Shown: positions 8,303 to 17,268, numbered from the stretch's first letter. The stretch is DNA of 64,000 bases from JABJAG01 sp965222215 (GCA_965222215.1 OZ244931.1:1736001-1800000); one strand, 5' to 3'. A program made the numbers and translations. The notes: a model not told the origin generated them from the sequence alone.

Positions 8303-9676
8303 ATGGCATTCAAATACGGTATCAGCGCTCTCGCACTGCTCGCGGCCGTGGGGCTTGTGAACTCAAGCGTGAGCGCTCAGAGCCTCGAAGAGGCGCTTTC
8401 GCTGACCTACGAGACCAATCCCGATATTGCATCCGCGCGCGCGTCGTTGCGCGGCACCGACGAAGAGGTGCCGCAGGCGCTTGCCAACTGGCGGCCGGAA
8501 GTCGAAATCAACGGCTCTTACGGCGTTCGACAGCGCGAGCGGGATTTCGAATCCGGCGTGGAAATCGATAACACCGATCAGCCGCAGTCGGTCTCGCTCA
8601 GTATCAGCCAGAACCTGTTTCGCGGTTTTCGTACACTCTACGCGACGGATCGCGCGCGCAATCTGGTCGCCGCGGACCGGGCCAACCTGATCTCTCGCGA
8701 ACAGACGGTTTTGTTGGAGGCTGTGTCGGCCTACATGAACGTGCTGCGAGACCGCGCGATTCTCGACCTGCGGCAAAACAACGTTCGCGTCCTTCAGCAG
8801 CAGCAGCAGGCGACTCGTGACCGGTTCGACGTGGGTGAGTTGACGCGTACGGACGTGGCCCAGGCCGACAGCCGGCTGGCGACCGCCATCGCCGACGAAA
8901 CGGCGGCGCGAGGCAATCTCGACAGCTCGATTGCCGACTATGTCGAGGTGATCGGGCTGGCGCCAGCCACGCTCGTGCCCCCGGCGCTGCCGGAAGGCCT
9001 CCCCGCGACCGAAGCGGAGGTCGTCGAACTTGCGAAATCCAACAATCCGGACGTGATATCGGCTGACTTCACGGAGCGCGCGGCGCGCGACTTCATCGAC
9101 GTGACGTCCGGCGAACTTCTGCCGGTTGTCACGCTTGACGGTGAAATCGAGGAAAACAAGGATATTCTCGGTTCGGATGTGGAGACGTCCGAACGGGCGC
9201 TGACTTTGAACGTGACGGTCCCGCTCTACCAGTCCGGCGACGTGTATTCGCGCACACGCGAAGCGAAAGAAAGAGCGAACCAGTTACTTCTGGATCTTGC
9301 CGAACGAACACGTGAAGCCCAGGAAACCGCGCGATCAAGCTGGGCGGATCTTGTATCTGCCCGTGCCCGGATCACGTCGCTGCAGTCGAGTGTGGATGCT
9401 CAGGAAATCGCATTCGAAGGCGTGCAGCAGGAAGCGCAGGTGGGTTCCCGAACCGTGCTCGATGTGCTCGACGCGGAGCAGGAGTTGCTCGATGCGCGGG
9501 TCAGCCTCGTTCAGGCCCAGCGCGATCTGATCGTGGCGGGTTATACCGTTCTGTCGGCCGCGGGCCGGCTGACAGCGATCGATCTCGGGCTTTCGGTTGA
9601 ATTGTACGACCCGACGCGCAACTTTAAGCATGTCGAGGACAAGTTGTTCGGCGCCGATACGCTTTACGAACGTTAG
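8303..9676 (+). CDS. tolC: TolC-family outer membrane efflux channel
   Basis: A 457-residue outer-membrane factor that forms the trimeric exit duct for type I secretion and RND efflux. A signal peptide covers residues 1-25 with cleavage after SVSA. The mature protein begins SLEEALSLTYETNPDIASARA, the usual first helix of the family. Two OEP repeats follow, with long amphipathic helices such as LLEAVSAYMNVLRDRAILDL and VLDVLDAEQELLDARVSLVQAQRD. No inner-membrane partner is encoded nearby, consistent with a shared housekeeping TolC. Length is normal for alphaproteobacterial TolC. Confidence 0.93.
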   Translation: MAFKYGISALALLAAVGLVNSSVSAQSLEEALSLTYETNPDIASARASLRGTDEEVPQALANWRPEVEINGSYGVRQRERDFESGVEIDNTDQPQSVSLSISQNLFRGFRTLYATDRARNLVAADRANLISREQTVLLEAVSAYMNVLRDRAILDLRQNNVRVLQQQQQATRDRFDVGELTRTDVAQADSRLATAIADETAARGNLDSSIADYVEVIGLAPATLVPPALPEGLPATEAEVVELAKSNNPDVISADFTERAARDFIDVTSGELLPVVTLDGEIEENKDILGSDVETSERALTLNVTVPLYQSGDVYSRTREAKERANQLLLDLAERTREAQETARSSWADLVSARARITSLQSSVDAQEIAFEGVQQEAQVGSRTVLDVLDAEQELLDARVSLVQAQRDLIVAGYTVLSAAGRLTAIDLGLSVELYDPTRNFKHVEDKLFGADTLYER

Positions 9677-9769
9677 TCGCCCGTACAGCTAAGTTATTGC
9701 GATAGTACCGTCTTTGACTTTTCTCTCGCCTTGAATCGAGTGAATTTCTAGGCTCGCGTTCAGGCAACG

Positions 9770-9777
9770 TTAACCAT
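9770..9777 (+). promoter_or_regulatory. Possible CtrA half-site upstream of popZ
   Basis: TTAACCAT, matching the half-site form recognised by the alphaproteobacterial cell-cycle regulator CtrA, is 20 bp before the popZ start. An eight-base match is weak evidence, and there is no second TTAA at the standard spacing. Confidence 0.25.
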
Positions 9778-9796
9778 TTTCTGCGGTCATGCTCCG

Positions 9797-10375
9797 ATGA
9801 GTGATTCCAACGCCGACCAGCAAGAACCCTCCATGGAGGAAATCCTCGCGTCGATCCGCCGGATTATTTCGGAGGATGGCGATGAGGAAACCGATCAGCC
9901 GCAGGAAGCGTCCGCGGAGGATGCTGATTCAGTGACCGAAGACGACCTGGACGACGACGTGCTGGAACTGACCGATATCGTCGACGACGAACCTGATTCG
10001 GAGCCTGCACCGGAGCCCGAGCCAGAGCCTGAACCGGACCCTGAACCCGAGCCGGACCCTGAACCCGAGCCGGACCCTGAACGCGAGCCGGAACCAGAGC
10101 CCGAGCCGGAACCAGAGCCCGTTGCGCTGACGGACGACGAAGAGAAACTTGTCTCCGATGAAGTCGAGCAGGCCAGTGCGGCGACGATGTCCGGGCTGAC
10201 GGCAGCGCTCGCTGCCACGGCCAGGGTCGGTGACGGCAACAAGACTCTCGAGGAACTTGTGAAAGAGGTGCTTCGCCCGATCCTCAAGGAGTGGCTCGAT
10301 GCCAACCTTCCGGAGACGGTTGAGCGCATCGTGCGTGAAGAAGTCGAGCGCATCGCGAGCCGCGCGAAAAAGTAA
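9797..10375 (+). CDS. popZ: Polar organizing protein PopZ (DUF2497)
   Basis: A 192-residue intrinsically disordered polar scaffold protein. Three parts match the Caulobacter layout. An N-terminal client-binding helix EPSMEEILASIRRIISED is at about 10-27. A long acidic Pro/Glu linker follows, here made of PEPEPD-type repeats at about 73-110. The C-terminal self-assembly helices contain LEELVKEVLRPILKEWLDANLPE and end in VERIVREEVERI. PopZ anchors the ParB-parS centromere complex at the cell pole. It sits between tolC and valS as in many alphaproteobacteria. The repeat linker shows a repeated GAGCC/GAACC hexanucleotide pattern at 10003-10120. Confidence 0.9.
   Translation: MSDSNADQQEPSMEEILASIRRIISEDGDEETDQPQEASAEDADSVTEDDLDDDVLELTDIVDDEPDSEPAPEPEPEPEPDPEPEPDPEPEPDPEREPEPEPEPEPEPVALTDDEEKLVSDEVEQASAATMSGLTAALAATARVGDGNKTLEELVKEVLRPILKEWLDANLPETVERIVREEVERIASRAKK
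10003..10120 (+). repeat. Short tandem repeat coding for the PE/PD linker of PopZ
   Basis: Imperfect tandem copies of six-base units of the form GAGCCN / GACCCT / GAACCC encode Pro-Glu and Pro-Asp dipeptides. One 18-base unit is repeated almost exactly (CGGACCCTGAACCCGAGC at about 10036 and 10054), a state prone to slippage in whole codons. Confidence 0.8.
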
Positions 10376-10463
10376 CCACCGACCTTTCTGTTACAGGGAC
10401 TAGCCGTCGCGCGCGCGCTTCGCTAAACAGCGAGCCCGCGAAACGGAACCTGCCGCCCGGACC

Positions 10464-13211
10464 ATGACGACCTTAGACAAGACATATTCGCCCGCCGACA
10501 TTGAGGCGCGGCTCTACCAGCGCTGGGAAGATTCCGGCGCCTTTGCCTGTGGCCGCACGCAGAACGCGACCTACACCATCGTCATTCCGCCGCCGAACGT
10601 GACCGGCAGCCTGCATATGGGCCATGCGCTCAACAACACGCTGCAGGACCTGTTGATCCGCTGGAAGCGAATGCAGGGATTTGACGTTCTCTGGCAGCCG
10701 GGTCTGGACCATGCGGGCATCGCGACGCAGATGGTGGTCGAACGCCAGCTCGCCGAAGACGGAATTGTGCTCGATCGAGGGCGGCGTCTGGAAGACCGCA
10801 ACGAAAACCTGATCGGCCGGTCCGAGTTCATCGACAAGGTCTGGGAGTGGAAGGGTGAGTCCGGTGGGATGATCCTGAACCAGCTCAAGCGCCTCGGCGC
10901 GTCCTGTGACTGGTCGCGCGAGCGCTTCACCATGGACGAGGGCCTGTCGCGCGCGGTCCTGAAAGTGTTCGTGGAACTTCACAGCCAGGGCCTGATCTAC
11001 AAGGACAAGCGCCTTGTGAACTGGGATCCGAAGTTACACACCGCGATTTCCGACCTTGAAGTGGTGCAGAAGGAGGTCGACGGGCACCTCTGGTACTTCA
11101 GGTATCCGATCGAGGGCGAGGAGGGACGCTTCGTCACCGTCGCGACGACCCGACCGGAGACAATGCTCGGGGACACGGGTGTGGCCGTGCACCCGGACGA
11201 CGAACGCTGGAAAGACGTGATCGGCAAGAATGCGATCCTGCCCATCGTCGGCCGCAAGCTGAGGATTGTCGCCGACGAGTATGCCGACCCGGAACAGGGT
11301 TCAGGTGCTGTGAAAATCACGCCGGCGCATGACTTCAACGACTTCGAGGTCGGCAAGCGCGGCGATCTCGGCATGATTAACGTATTCGATGCCTCCGCCA
11401 ACGTGGCCATCGATACAGACGAATTTCGTTCGGAGACCGAGGCCGACGCCTGGGGCGACCCCGATGCGGCCATCGCCAAGTATGACGGTCTAGACCGCTT
11501 CGAGGCGCGCAAGCTCGTCGTCGCCGAAATGGAGGAGCGCGGCCTGCTCGCCGAGATCGAGCCTCACAAGCACACGATCCCCTATGGGGATCGATCCGAC
11601 GTGGTGATCGAGCCCTGGCTGACGGACCAGTGGTACGTGGATGCGGCAACGCTTGCGAAGCCGGCCGTCGAGGCCGTGGAGCAGGGTAAGACGCGCTTTG
11701 TGCCGGAGAACTGGTCGAAGACCTATTTCGAATGGCTGCGGAATATCCAGCCCTGGTGTATCTCGCGCCAGCTCTGGTGGGGACACCAGATTCCGGCCTG
11801 GTACGGGCCTGACGACGAGGTATTCGTCGCCGAGAGCGAAGAGGCTGCCGCCGAAGCCGCGCGGGCCCACTACGGCAAGGATGTGGAACTGGTCCGCGAT
11901 CCCGATGTGCTCGACACCTGGTTTTCCTCGGCGCTATGGCCGTTCTCGACCCTCGGCTGGCCCGACGAGACGCCCGAAGTGGCGCGCTACTATCCGACGA
12001 GCGTGCTGGTCACCGGCTTCGACATCATCTTCTTCTGGGTTGCCCGGATGATGATGGCGGGCATCCACTTCATGGACGAGGTGCCGTTCTCCGACGTCTA
12101 CATCCATGCGCTGGTCCGCGACGAGAAGGGCGCCAAGATGTCCAAGTCGAAGGGCAACGTCATGGACCCGCTCGAACTCATCGACGAGTACGGGGCCGAC
12201 GCGCTGCGCTTCACGCTGACGGCCATGGCCGCCATGGGCCGCGACATCAAGCTGGCCACGGCGCGGGTGCAGGGTTACCGGAACTTCGGCACCAAGCTGT
12301 GGAACGCCGCGCGCTTCTGTCAGATGAACGAATGCGCCGCGCCGGCGGATTTCGATCCGGCGGCCGTGAATCTCACCCTGAACAAATGGATCGTCGGCGG
12401 CGTCGCCGAGACGGCCGCGGCGGTGAACACGGCGCTGGAGGAGTACAAGTTCGACCAGGCCGCCGGCGGCATCTACCAGTTCACCTGGCATACCTTCTGC
12501 GACTGGTACGTGGAGTTCGCCAAGCCGGTCCTGCAGGGCGACGACGCCGCGGCAAAAGCCGAAACCCGCGCGACCGCAGGCTGGGTGCTGCAGCAGATCC
12601 TCAAAATTCTGCACCCGTTCATGCCGTTCATCACCGAGGAACTCTGGGAGAGCTTCGGCGATGGGGCCGAAGAGGGAAAAGGCATGCTGATCCACGCGGC
12701 GTGGCCGGCCAGCGATATCGCGCCGGTCGCCCCGGACGCGAAGGAGGAACTCGACTGGGTGGTGCGTTTCATCACCGAGGTGCGCACCGTGCGCAACGAG
12801 TTGAACGTGCCGGCGGGCGCGAAGATCCCGGCACTCCTCAACGGGGCGTCCGACGAGACGACGGCGCGCCTCGACCGCAACCGGGACCAGATCCTGCGCC
12901 TCGCGCGGCTCGAGGATATCGCGCGCGACGGCGACGTGCCGACCGGCGCGGTCCAGACCGTGATCGACGAGGCGAGCCTCATCCTGCCGCTCGCCGACGT
13001 GATCGACCTCGACGCCGAGCGTGCGCGCCTGTCGAAGGAAATCGACAAGCTCGACAAGGAAATCACCGGCTACGACAGGAAACTCGCCAACGAGAAGTTC
13101 ACGTCGAAGGCGCCGGCGGAGGTGGTCGAGGAGCAGCGGACCCGCCGCGCCGACGCCACCGAGACCAAGGCGAAGCTGGAAAGTGCGCTGGAACGCCTGA
13201 GCGCGGCGTAG
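10464..13211 (+). CDS. valS: Valyl-tRNA synthetase
   Basis: A 915-residue class Ia aminoacyl-tRNA synthetase charging tRNA-Val. The HIGH-type motif HMGH is at 51-54 within PPPNVTGSLHMGHALN, and the KMSKS motif is at 558-562. An editing (CP1) domain lies between them, with TTRPETMLGDTGVAVHPDD and related conserved segments. The C-terminal anticodon-binding domain is followed by the Val-specific coiled coil from about 845 (ERARLSKEIDKLDKEI). Length is normal. A 73-bp palindromic intergenic repeat starts 9 bp after the stop. Confidence 0.97.
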   Translation: MTTLDKTYSPADIEARLYQRWEDSGAFACGRTQNATYTIVIPPPNVTGSLHMGHALNNTLQDLLIRWKRMQGFDVLWQPGLDHAGIATQMVVERQLAEDGIVLDRGRRLEDRNENLIGRSEFIDKVWEWKGESGGMILNQLKRLGASCDWSRERFTMDEGLSRAVLKVFVELHSQGLIYKDKRLVNWDPKLHTAISDLEVVQKEVDGHLWYFRYPIEGEEGRFVTVATTRPETMLGDTGVAVHPDDERWKDVIGKNAILPIVGRKLRIVADEYADPEQGSGAVKITPAHDFNDFEVGKRGDLGMINVFDASANVAIDTDEFRSETEADAWGDPDAAIAKYDGLDRFEARKLVVAEMEERGLLAEIEPHKHTIPYGDRSDVVIEPWLTDQWYVDAATLAKPAVEAVEQGKTRFVPENWSKTYFEWLRNIQPWCISRQLWWGHQIPAWYGPDDEVFVAESEEAAAEAARAHYGKDVELVRDPDVLDTWFSSALWPFSTLGWPDETPEVARYYPTSVLVTGFDIIFFWVARMMMAGIHFMDEVPFSDVYIHALVRDEKGAKMSKSKGNVMDPLELIDEYGADALRFTLTAMAAMGRDIKLATARVQGYRNFGTKLWNAARFCQMNECAAPADFDPAAVNLTLNKWIVGGVAETAAAVNTALEEYKFDQAAGGIYQFTWHTFCDWYVEFAKPVLQGDDAAAKAETRATAGWVLQQILKILHPFMPFITEELWESFGDGAEEGKGMLIHAAWPASDIAPVAPDAKEELDWVVRFITEVRTVRNELNVPAGAKIPALLNGASDETTARLDRNRDQILRLARLEDIARDGDVPTGAVQTVIDEASLILPLADVIDLDAERARLSKEIDKLDKEITGYDRKLANEKFTSKAPAEVVEEQRTRRADATETKAKLESALERLSAA

Positions 13212-13219
13212 CCGAAGTC

Positions 13220-13292
13220 GTCATACCCGGACTTGATCCGGGCACCTCGCCCCGGTCCGTGCTGAGATGGCCGGGTCAAGCCCGGCCATGAC
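13220..13292. repeat. Palindromic intergenic repeat (GTCAT...ATGAC type)
   Basis: A 73-bp segment with inverted ends GTCAT/ATGAC and two inner hairpins. One is built on CCCGGACTTGATCCGGG, the other on GGCCGGGTCAAGCCCGGCC. It resembles the small non-coding palindromic repeats scattered between genes in many alphaproteobacteria. A degraded related piece may lie at 17143-17170. Confidence 0.7.
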
Positions 13293-13343
13293 ACGGATGT
13301 GGCGGTGTGGTGAAGTGGCGCGGTCGCAATATGAGAGGCTGTC

Positions 13344-13955
13344 ATGTCCCGTATCCCCGCGCTGAAACGCGAAGACCTGCCCGAGCTGGAGCCCTATTTC
13401 GAACGCTCGATGGAGCGGATGGGCTTCGTCACCAACGCCCAGTTCACGATGGCGCACCGCCCGCCGATCTTCAAAGCCTTCGTCGAGATGGCGAGCGCCG
13501 TATTCACGCAATACGGCAATGTCACGCCGGGTCTGAAGGCGCTCGTCGGCAACGTCGCCAGCCGGACGGCAGGTTGCCAGTACTGCGTTTCGCACACGGC
13601 GTCGAACGCGATGCAACCGGGCTACGACATCGACGAAGCGAAGGTGGCCGCAGTCTGGGAGTACGAGACAAGCGATCTCTTTACCGAGGCCGAGCGCGCG
13701 GCGCTGGAATTCGCCCAGTGCGCGGCGGCGGTGCCGAACCTCGTAGAAGACCGCCATATCGAGAAGCTCCGCGAACATTTCACCGACGCAGAGATCGTGG
13801 AGATCAACGCGGTCGTCGCCTTCTACGGGTTCCTCAACCGCTGGAACGACAGTATGGCGACGGACCTGGAAGCGATCCCGGTCGACGTCGGCAACCGCCT
13901 GCTCGCCGACACCGGCTGGACTCCGGGCAAACACAACGTCGAGGCGGCAGAGTAG
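13344..13955 (+). CDS. Carboxymuconolactone decarboxylase family protein
   Basis: A 203-residue helical AhpD-fold protein, longer than the minimal CMD domain, of the kind often called alkylhydroperoxidase-related. The redox motif C78-x-x-C81 plus H84 (TAGCQYCVSH) is intact, implying thiol redox activity. The sequence ERMGFVTNAQFTMAHRPPIFKAF at about 24-46 is typical for this subfamily. It lies alone between valS and ilvD, bounded by intergenic repeats on both sides. The physiological substrate is unknown. Confidence 0.8.
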   Translation: MSRIPALKREDLPELEPYFERSMERMGFVTNAQFTMAHRPPIFKAFVEMASAVFTQYGNVTPGLKALVGNVASRTAGCQYCVSHTASNAMQPGYDIDEAKVAAVWEYETSDLFTEAERAALEFAQCAAAVPNLVEDRHIEKLREHFTDAEIVEINAVVAFYGFLNRWNDSMATDLEAIPVDVGNRLLADTGWTPGKHNVEAAE

Positions 13956-13970
13956 CGGCCAACCCATAAT

Positions 13971-14062
13971 CGTCGTCCCTGCGAAGGCAGGGACCCATTA
14001 ACTCAGGCAGTTGCCCGGTCAAGCATCGGCGACAATGAACCCCGGCCTTCGCCGGGGTGACG
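13971..14062 (-). repeat. 92-bp palindromic intergenic repeat, copy 1
   Basis: Ends are complementary: CGTC.TCCCTGCGAAGGCAGGGA on the left, CCCCGGCCTTCGCCGGGGTGACG on the right. Its reverse complement aligns without gaps over 92 positions with the repeat at 17016-17107 (71 of 92 identical by my count). A further fragment, GCCGGGGTGACG, lies about 25 bp downstream. Confidence 0.85.
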
Positions 14063-14169
14063 AATGATGTTTGTTGAGGCAACGCCGGGGTGACGACTGC
14101 GGGATGCGGGAGTAATCTCCGCCTCAGCAAACAATTCTTGTGACCCGAAATTTCGGGAAGGGGACTACC

Positions 14170-15906
14170 ATGGACGGCAACACACCCGGCGGCGAATGGG
14201 ATAAATCCAGGCTTCCGAGCCGACATGTGTCGGTCGGCAACACGTCGGCGCCGCATCGCGCGTTCTACTACGCGATGGGCATGACCGACGAAGAGATCAA
14301 ACAACCCTTCGTCGGCGTCGTCACCACCTGGAACGAGGCCGCGCCGTGCAACATCGCCCTGTCGCGCCAGGCCCAGGCCGCCAAGACCGGCGTGCGCGAG
14401 GCCGGCGGCACGCCGCGCGAGTTCACGACCATCACCGTGACCGACGGCATCGCCATGGGCCATGACGGCATGCGCTCGTCGCTGGTCAGCCGCGAGGTCA
14501 TCGCGGATTCGACCGAGCTGACGGTGCGCGGCCATTCCTACGACGCGCTCGTCGGGCTGGCGGGCTGCGACAAGTCGCTGCCTGGCCTGATGATGGCGAT
14601 GCTGCGCCTCAACATCCCCTCGGTGTTCATGTACGGCGGCTCGATCCTGCCGGGCACGTTCAAGGGCAACGACGTCACCATCATCGACGTGTTCGAGGGC
14701 GTGGGCGCGAACGCGGCGGGCAACATGTCCGACGAGGACCTCAAGGAACTCGAATGCGCGGCCTGCCCGTCGGCGGGCGCGTGCGGCGGCCAGTTCACGG
14801 CCAACACCATGGCCTGCGTGTCCGAGGCGATCGGCCTCGCGATTCCCCATTCTGCCGGCGCGCCGGCGGTCTACGAGAACCGCGACGAATATGCGGCCGC
14901 CAGCGGCAGGGCGGTGATGGAGCTGGTGAAGTCCCAGCTTCGCCCGCGCGACATCGCGACCCGCAAGGCGTTCGAGAACGCGGCGGCCATCGTGGCCGCG
15001 ACCGGCGGCTCGACCAACGCCGGCCTGCACCTGCCGGCCATGGCGGCGGAAGCGGGGATCGAGTTCGACCTGATGGACGTGTGCGAGATCTTCCGCAAAA
15101 CGCCCTACATCGCCGACCTGAAGCCGGGCGGGCGCTACGTCGCCAAGGACCTCTACGAGGTCGGCGGCGTCGGGGTCGTCATCAGGGAACTGCTCGACGG
15201 CGGCTTCATGCACGAAGACTGCATGACCGTGACCGGCAAGACCATCGGCGAAAACTACGGCAGCGTCGATTTCCCGACCGGGCAGGACGTGGTCCGCAGG
15301 ATCGACAACCCGATCTCAAAGACCGGAGGCGTGGTCGGCCTGATGGGCAACCTCGCGCCGCAGGGCGCCATCGTGAAAATCGCCGGGCTGGAAAAGCTGG
15401 TGTTCACCGGCCCGGCCCGCGTGTTCGAGCGTGAGGAGGACTGTCTGCAGGCCGTGCTGAACAGGCAGTACGAGGAAGGCGACGTGCTCGTCATCCGCAA
15501 CGAGGGCCCGAAGGGCGGCCCGGGCATGCGCGAGATGCTGTCCACCACGGGCGCGCTCTACGGCCAGGGTATGGGCGACAAGGTCGCGCTGATCACCGAC
15601 GGGCGGTTCTCCGGCGGCACGCGCGGCTTCTGCATCGGCCATGTCGGCCCGGAGGCGGCGGTCGGCGGTCCCATCGGGCTGCTCCAGAACGGCGACATGA
15701 TCACCATCGACGCCGAGAAGGGCACGCTGGAGGTGGATCTGTCCGACGACGAGCTGGAGGCGCGGCGCGCCAAGTGGAAGCCGCTGAAGACCAACTACCA
15801 GGCCGGCACGCTCTGGAAATACGCGCAGACGGTGGGCGACGCCCGCTACGGCGCGATCACACATCCGGGAGCGAAGGCGGAAACGCATATGTATGCGGAC
15901 CTGTAA
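14170..15906 (+). CDS. ilvD: Dihydroxy-acid dehydratase (IlvD/Edd family)
   Basis: A 578-residue Fe-S dehydratase converting 2,3-dihydroxy-3-methylvalerate or 2,3-dihydroxyisovalerate to the 2-keto acids in isoleucine/valine synthesis. Three cysteines of the cluster site are present: C60 (APCN), C133 (GCDKSLPG) and C205 (CPSAGACGGQFTANTM). The active-site region DGRFSGGTRGFCIGHVGPEA is intact. The ATG at 14170 has AAGGGGA upstream; an in-frame GTG at 14140 is less likely. Related sugar-acid dehydratases share this fold, so ilvD is the best but not the only reading. It is monocistronic or co-transcribed with the small membrane gene that follows. Confidence 0.88.
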   Translation: MDGNTPGGEWDKSRLPSRHVSVGNTSAPHRAFYYAMGMTDEEIKQPFVGVVTTWNEAAPCNIALSRQAQAAKTGVREAGGTPREFTTITVTDGIAMGHDGMRSSLVSREVIADSTELTVRGHSYDALVGLAGCDKSLPGLMMAMLRLNIPSVFMYGGSILPGTFKGNDVTIIDVFEGVGANAAGNMSDEDLKELECAACPSAGACGGQFTANTMACVSEAIGLAIPHSAGAPAVYENRDEYAAASGRAVMELVKSQLRPRDIATRKAFENAAAIVAATGGSTNAGLHLPAMAAEAGIEFDLMDVCEIFRKTPYIADLKPGGRYVAKDLYEVGGVGVVIRELLDGGFMHEDCMTVTGKTIGENYGSVDFPTGQDVVRRIDNPISKTGGVVGLMGNLAPQGAIVKIAGLEKLVFTGPARVFEREEDCLQAVLNRQYEEGDVLVIRNEGPKGGPGMREMLSTTGALYGQGMGDKVALITDGRFSGGTRGFCIGHVGPEAAVGGPIGLLQNGDMITIDAEKGTLEVDLSDDELEARRAKWKPLKTNYQAGTLWKYAQTVGDARYGAITHPGAKAETHMYADL

Positions 15907-15939
15907 CCGCTAGAATTTCCGCAACGACGGGAGGCCGCC

Positions 15940-16326
15940 ATGCTGCGCCGTGTTCTTGAAGGGTCGGGACTGATCTTTTTGATCGTGCTGGCCGCGTACC
16001 GGATCGACATCGGGTTCATGATTCCGCTGCTCGCCATTGCGGGCGTGATCGCCTTCACCGTTTGGCGCATCCGGAACCTGTGGCGGCGCTACCAGGCGCA
16101 TCAGGTGGCGCGGCGCGCGCCGGTGAACGCGGCCGTCGGGAACGAGATGCTGGCCCTGCGCGGACAGCAGCACGGGCGCGGCGCGGAACTTACCTTCTGG
16201 ACCGGCTTCATGATGGGCGGCGCGATGATCACCGACACGCCGGTCTCGGCGGGCGAGGGCAGCGAGATGGGCGTCGGCGCGGCGGAAGGCGGCATGGATA
16301 TCGGCGGCGGGTTCGGCGACCTGTAG
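15940..16326 (+). CDS. Hypothetical membrane protein, 128 aa
   Basis: The N-terminal half has two hydrophobic helices (about 9-22 and 26-43), followed by a basic stretch RIRNLWRRYQAHQVARR on the presumed cytoplasmic side. The C-terminal half is Gly-rich (MGVGAAEGGMDIGGGFGDL), a composition often seen beside TPM-domain proteins. A GGGAGG ribosome site precedes the ATG. The next gene, a TPM-domain protein, starts 4 bp after its stop, so the two are probably one operon. I do not recognise the family. Confidence 0.65.
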   Translation: MLRRVLEGSGLIFLIVLAAYRIDIGFMIPLLAIAGVIAFTVWRIRNLWRRYQAHQVARRAPVNAAVGNEMLALRGQQHGRGAELTFWTGFMMGGAMITDTPVSAGEGSEMGVGAAEGGMDIGGGFGDL

Positions 16327-16330
16327 GTCG

Positions 16331-16951
16331 GTGAGGCGGCTTCTCACAGCGGCGGTCTTCGCGGCCTTTCTTTCAGTTTCGCCGAACGTGGCGATTGCGC
16401 AGTTCCCCGAACTTGACGGAAACGTCGTCGACGCGGCCGACCTGCTGACCCCCGAAGAGGAACGGCGGATCGCCGGGCAACTCGAAGCGCAGTCGGCCGA
16501 GACGGGACGGCGGATCGTGGTCGCGACGGTGTCCTCGCTCGGCGGGCGCTCGATCGAGCTCTACGCCGCGCAGCTTGCCGGCCACTGGAATATCGAAAGC
16601 TGGTCCGGCGACGCGGGGGCGATCCTGCTGGTGGCCGACGACGAACGCCGGGTGCGGTTCGAGTTCGGTCCCCCGGTGCGCGGCACCATGACCGACGTGC
16701 GCTCCAGCGGCGTCGTCCAGCGGGTCGTCCTGCCCGCGTTCCGGGCCGGCGAGTTCGCCATCGGGATCGAGGCGGGGCTGACGGAACTCTCGCTGATGCT
16801 CGACGAGGGCGTCGCGCAGGCGAGCGACGAGGCCCGGCACCTGACCGAAATCCTCGTCGACAAGCGCTTCCTGGTGCCCGTGGGGCTCGTGATTATCCTG
16901 CTGGGCTACTGCGTCTTTCGCGAAGGCGCATGCAGCGGGGAGCAGGCCTGA
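16331..16951 (+). CDS. TPM-domain protein (YgcG/TPM_phosphatase family)
   Basis: A 206-residue envelope protein starting at GTG 16331. A signal peptide spans about 1-23 (cleavage near VAIA). The TPM domain follows, from FPELDGNVVDAADLLTPEEERRI through TGRRIVVATVSSLGGRSIELYA to GAILLVADDERRVRFEFG (about 24-140). A transmembrane helix at about 177-194 (LVPVGLVIILLGYCVF) anchors the C-terminus. TPM domains are placed in membrane-protein or photosystem repair in other organisms; the bacterial role is unclear. It is coupled to the small Gly-rich membrane gene upstream. Confidence 0.8.
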   Translation: MRRLLTAAVFAAFLSVSPNVAIAQFPELDGNVVDAADLLTPEEERRIAGQLEAQSAETGRRIVVATVSSLGGRSIELYAAQLAGHWNIESWSGDAGAILLVADDERRVRFEFGPPVRGTMTDVRSSGVVQRVVLPAFRAGEFAIGIEAGLTELSLMLDEGVAQASDEARHLTEILVDKRFLVPVGLVIILLGYCVFREGACSGEQA

Positions 16952-17015
16952 GTGCCGCGCGCCGTCACGCCCGGGCCTGACGCTTTGGGGCCGCGGCAAC
17001 GGCGGCCACGACTCC

Positions 17016-17107
17016 CGTCATTCCGGCGAAAGCAGGAATCCATTATCGCCGGTGCCGGACCAGGCAGGTGACTGAGTCAATGGACCCCTGCTTTCGCAGG
17101 GGTGACG
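17016..17107 (+). repeat. 92-bp palindromic intergenic repeat, copy 2
   Basis: It begins CGTCATTCCGGCGAAAGCAG and ends CTGCTTTCGCAGGGGTGACG. It is in inverted orientation relative to the copy at 13971-14062, with no gaps in the alignment. The arms can fold on each other around a central stretch of about 45 nt. Confidence 0.85.
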
Positions 17108-17191
17108 AGCGTGAGACAGGAGGAACCAAAGCTCTCTGTTCCGTCATGCCCGGACCAGGTCCGCGTATGACAGATACCTGATGGCGCCCGA

Positions 17192-17268
17192 GTCATTGCG
17201 AGGCGCGAAGCGACGCGGCAATCCAGCATCTCTGCTCTGGATTGCTTCGCCTCCGGCTCGCAATGACG
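17192..17268. repeat. 77-bp GTCATTGCGAGG-type palindromic repeat, copy 1
   Basis: Complementary ends GTCATTGCGAGGC and GGCTCGCAATGACG flank inner arms CGGCAATCCAG and CTGGATTGCTTCG. This is a widespread bacterial intergenic palindrome family, and a diverged copy is at 19175-19263. Confidence 0.85.

Noticed and set aside
9895..10353. 152-codon Ser/Gly repeat protein on the minus strand
   Set aside because: It is the antisense of the PopZ Pro/Glu repeat; the repeat explains the open frame.
14060..14169. Leader peptide or riboswitch upstream of ilvD
   Set aside because: No run of Ile/Val/Leu codons or conserved fold is visible; the region is a repeat tail plus a ribosome site.
13834..15213. 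459-codon open frame antisense to ilvD
   Set aside because: It is Arg/His/Asp-rich low-complexity sequence typical of the antisense frame of a GC-rich gene, and ilvD on the other strand has every catalytic cysteine.
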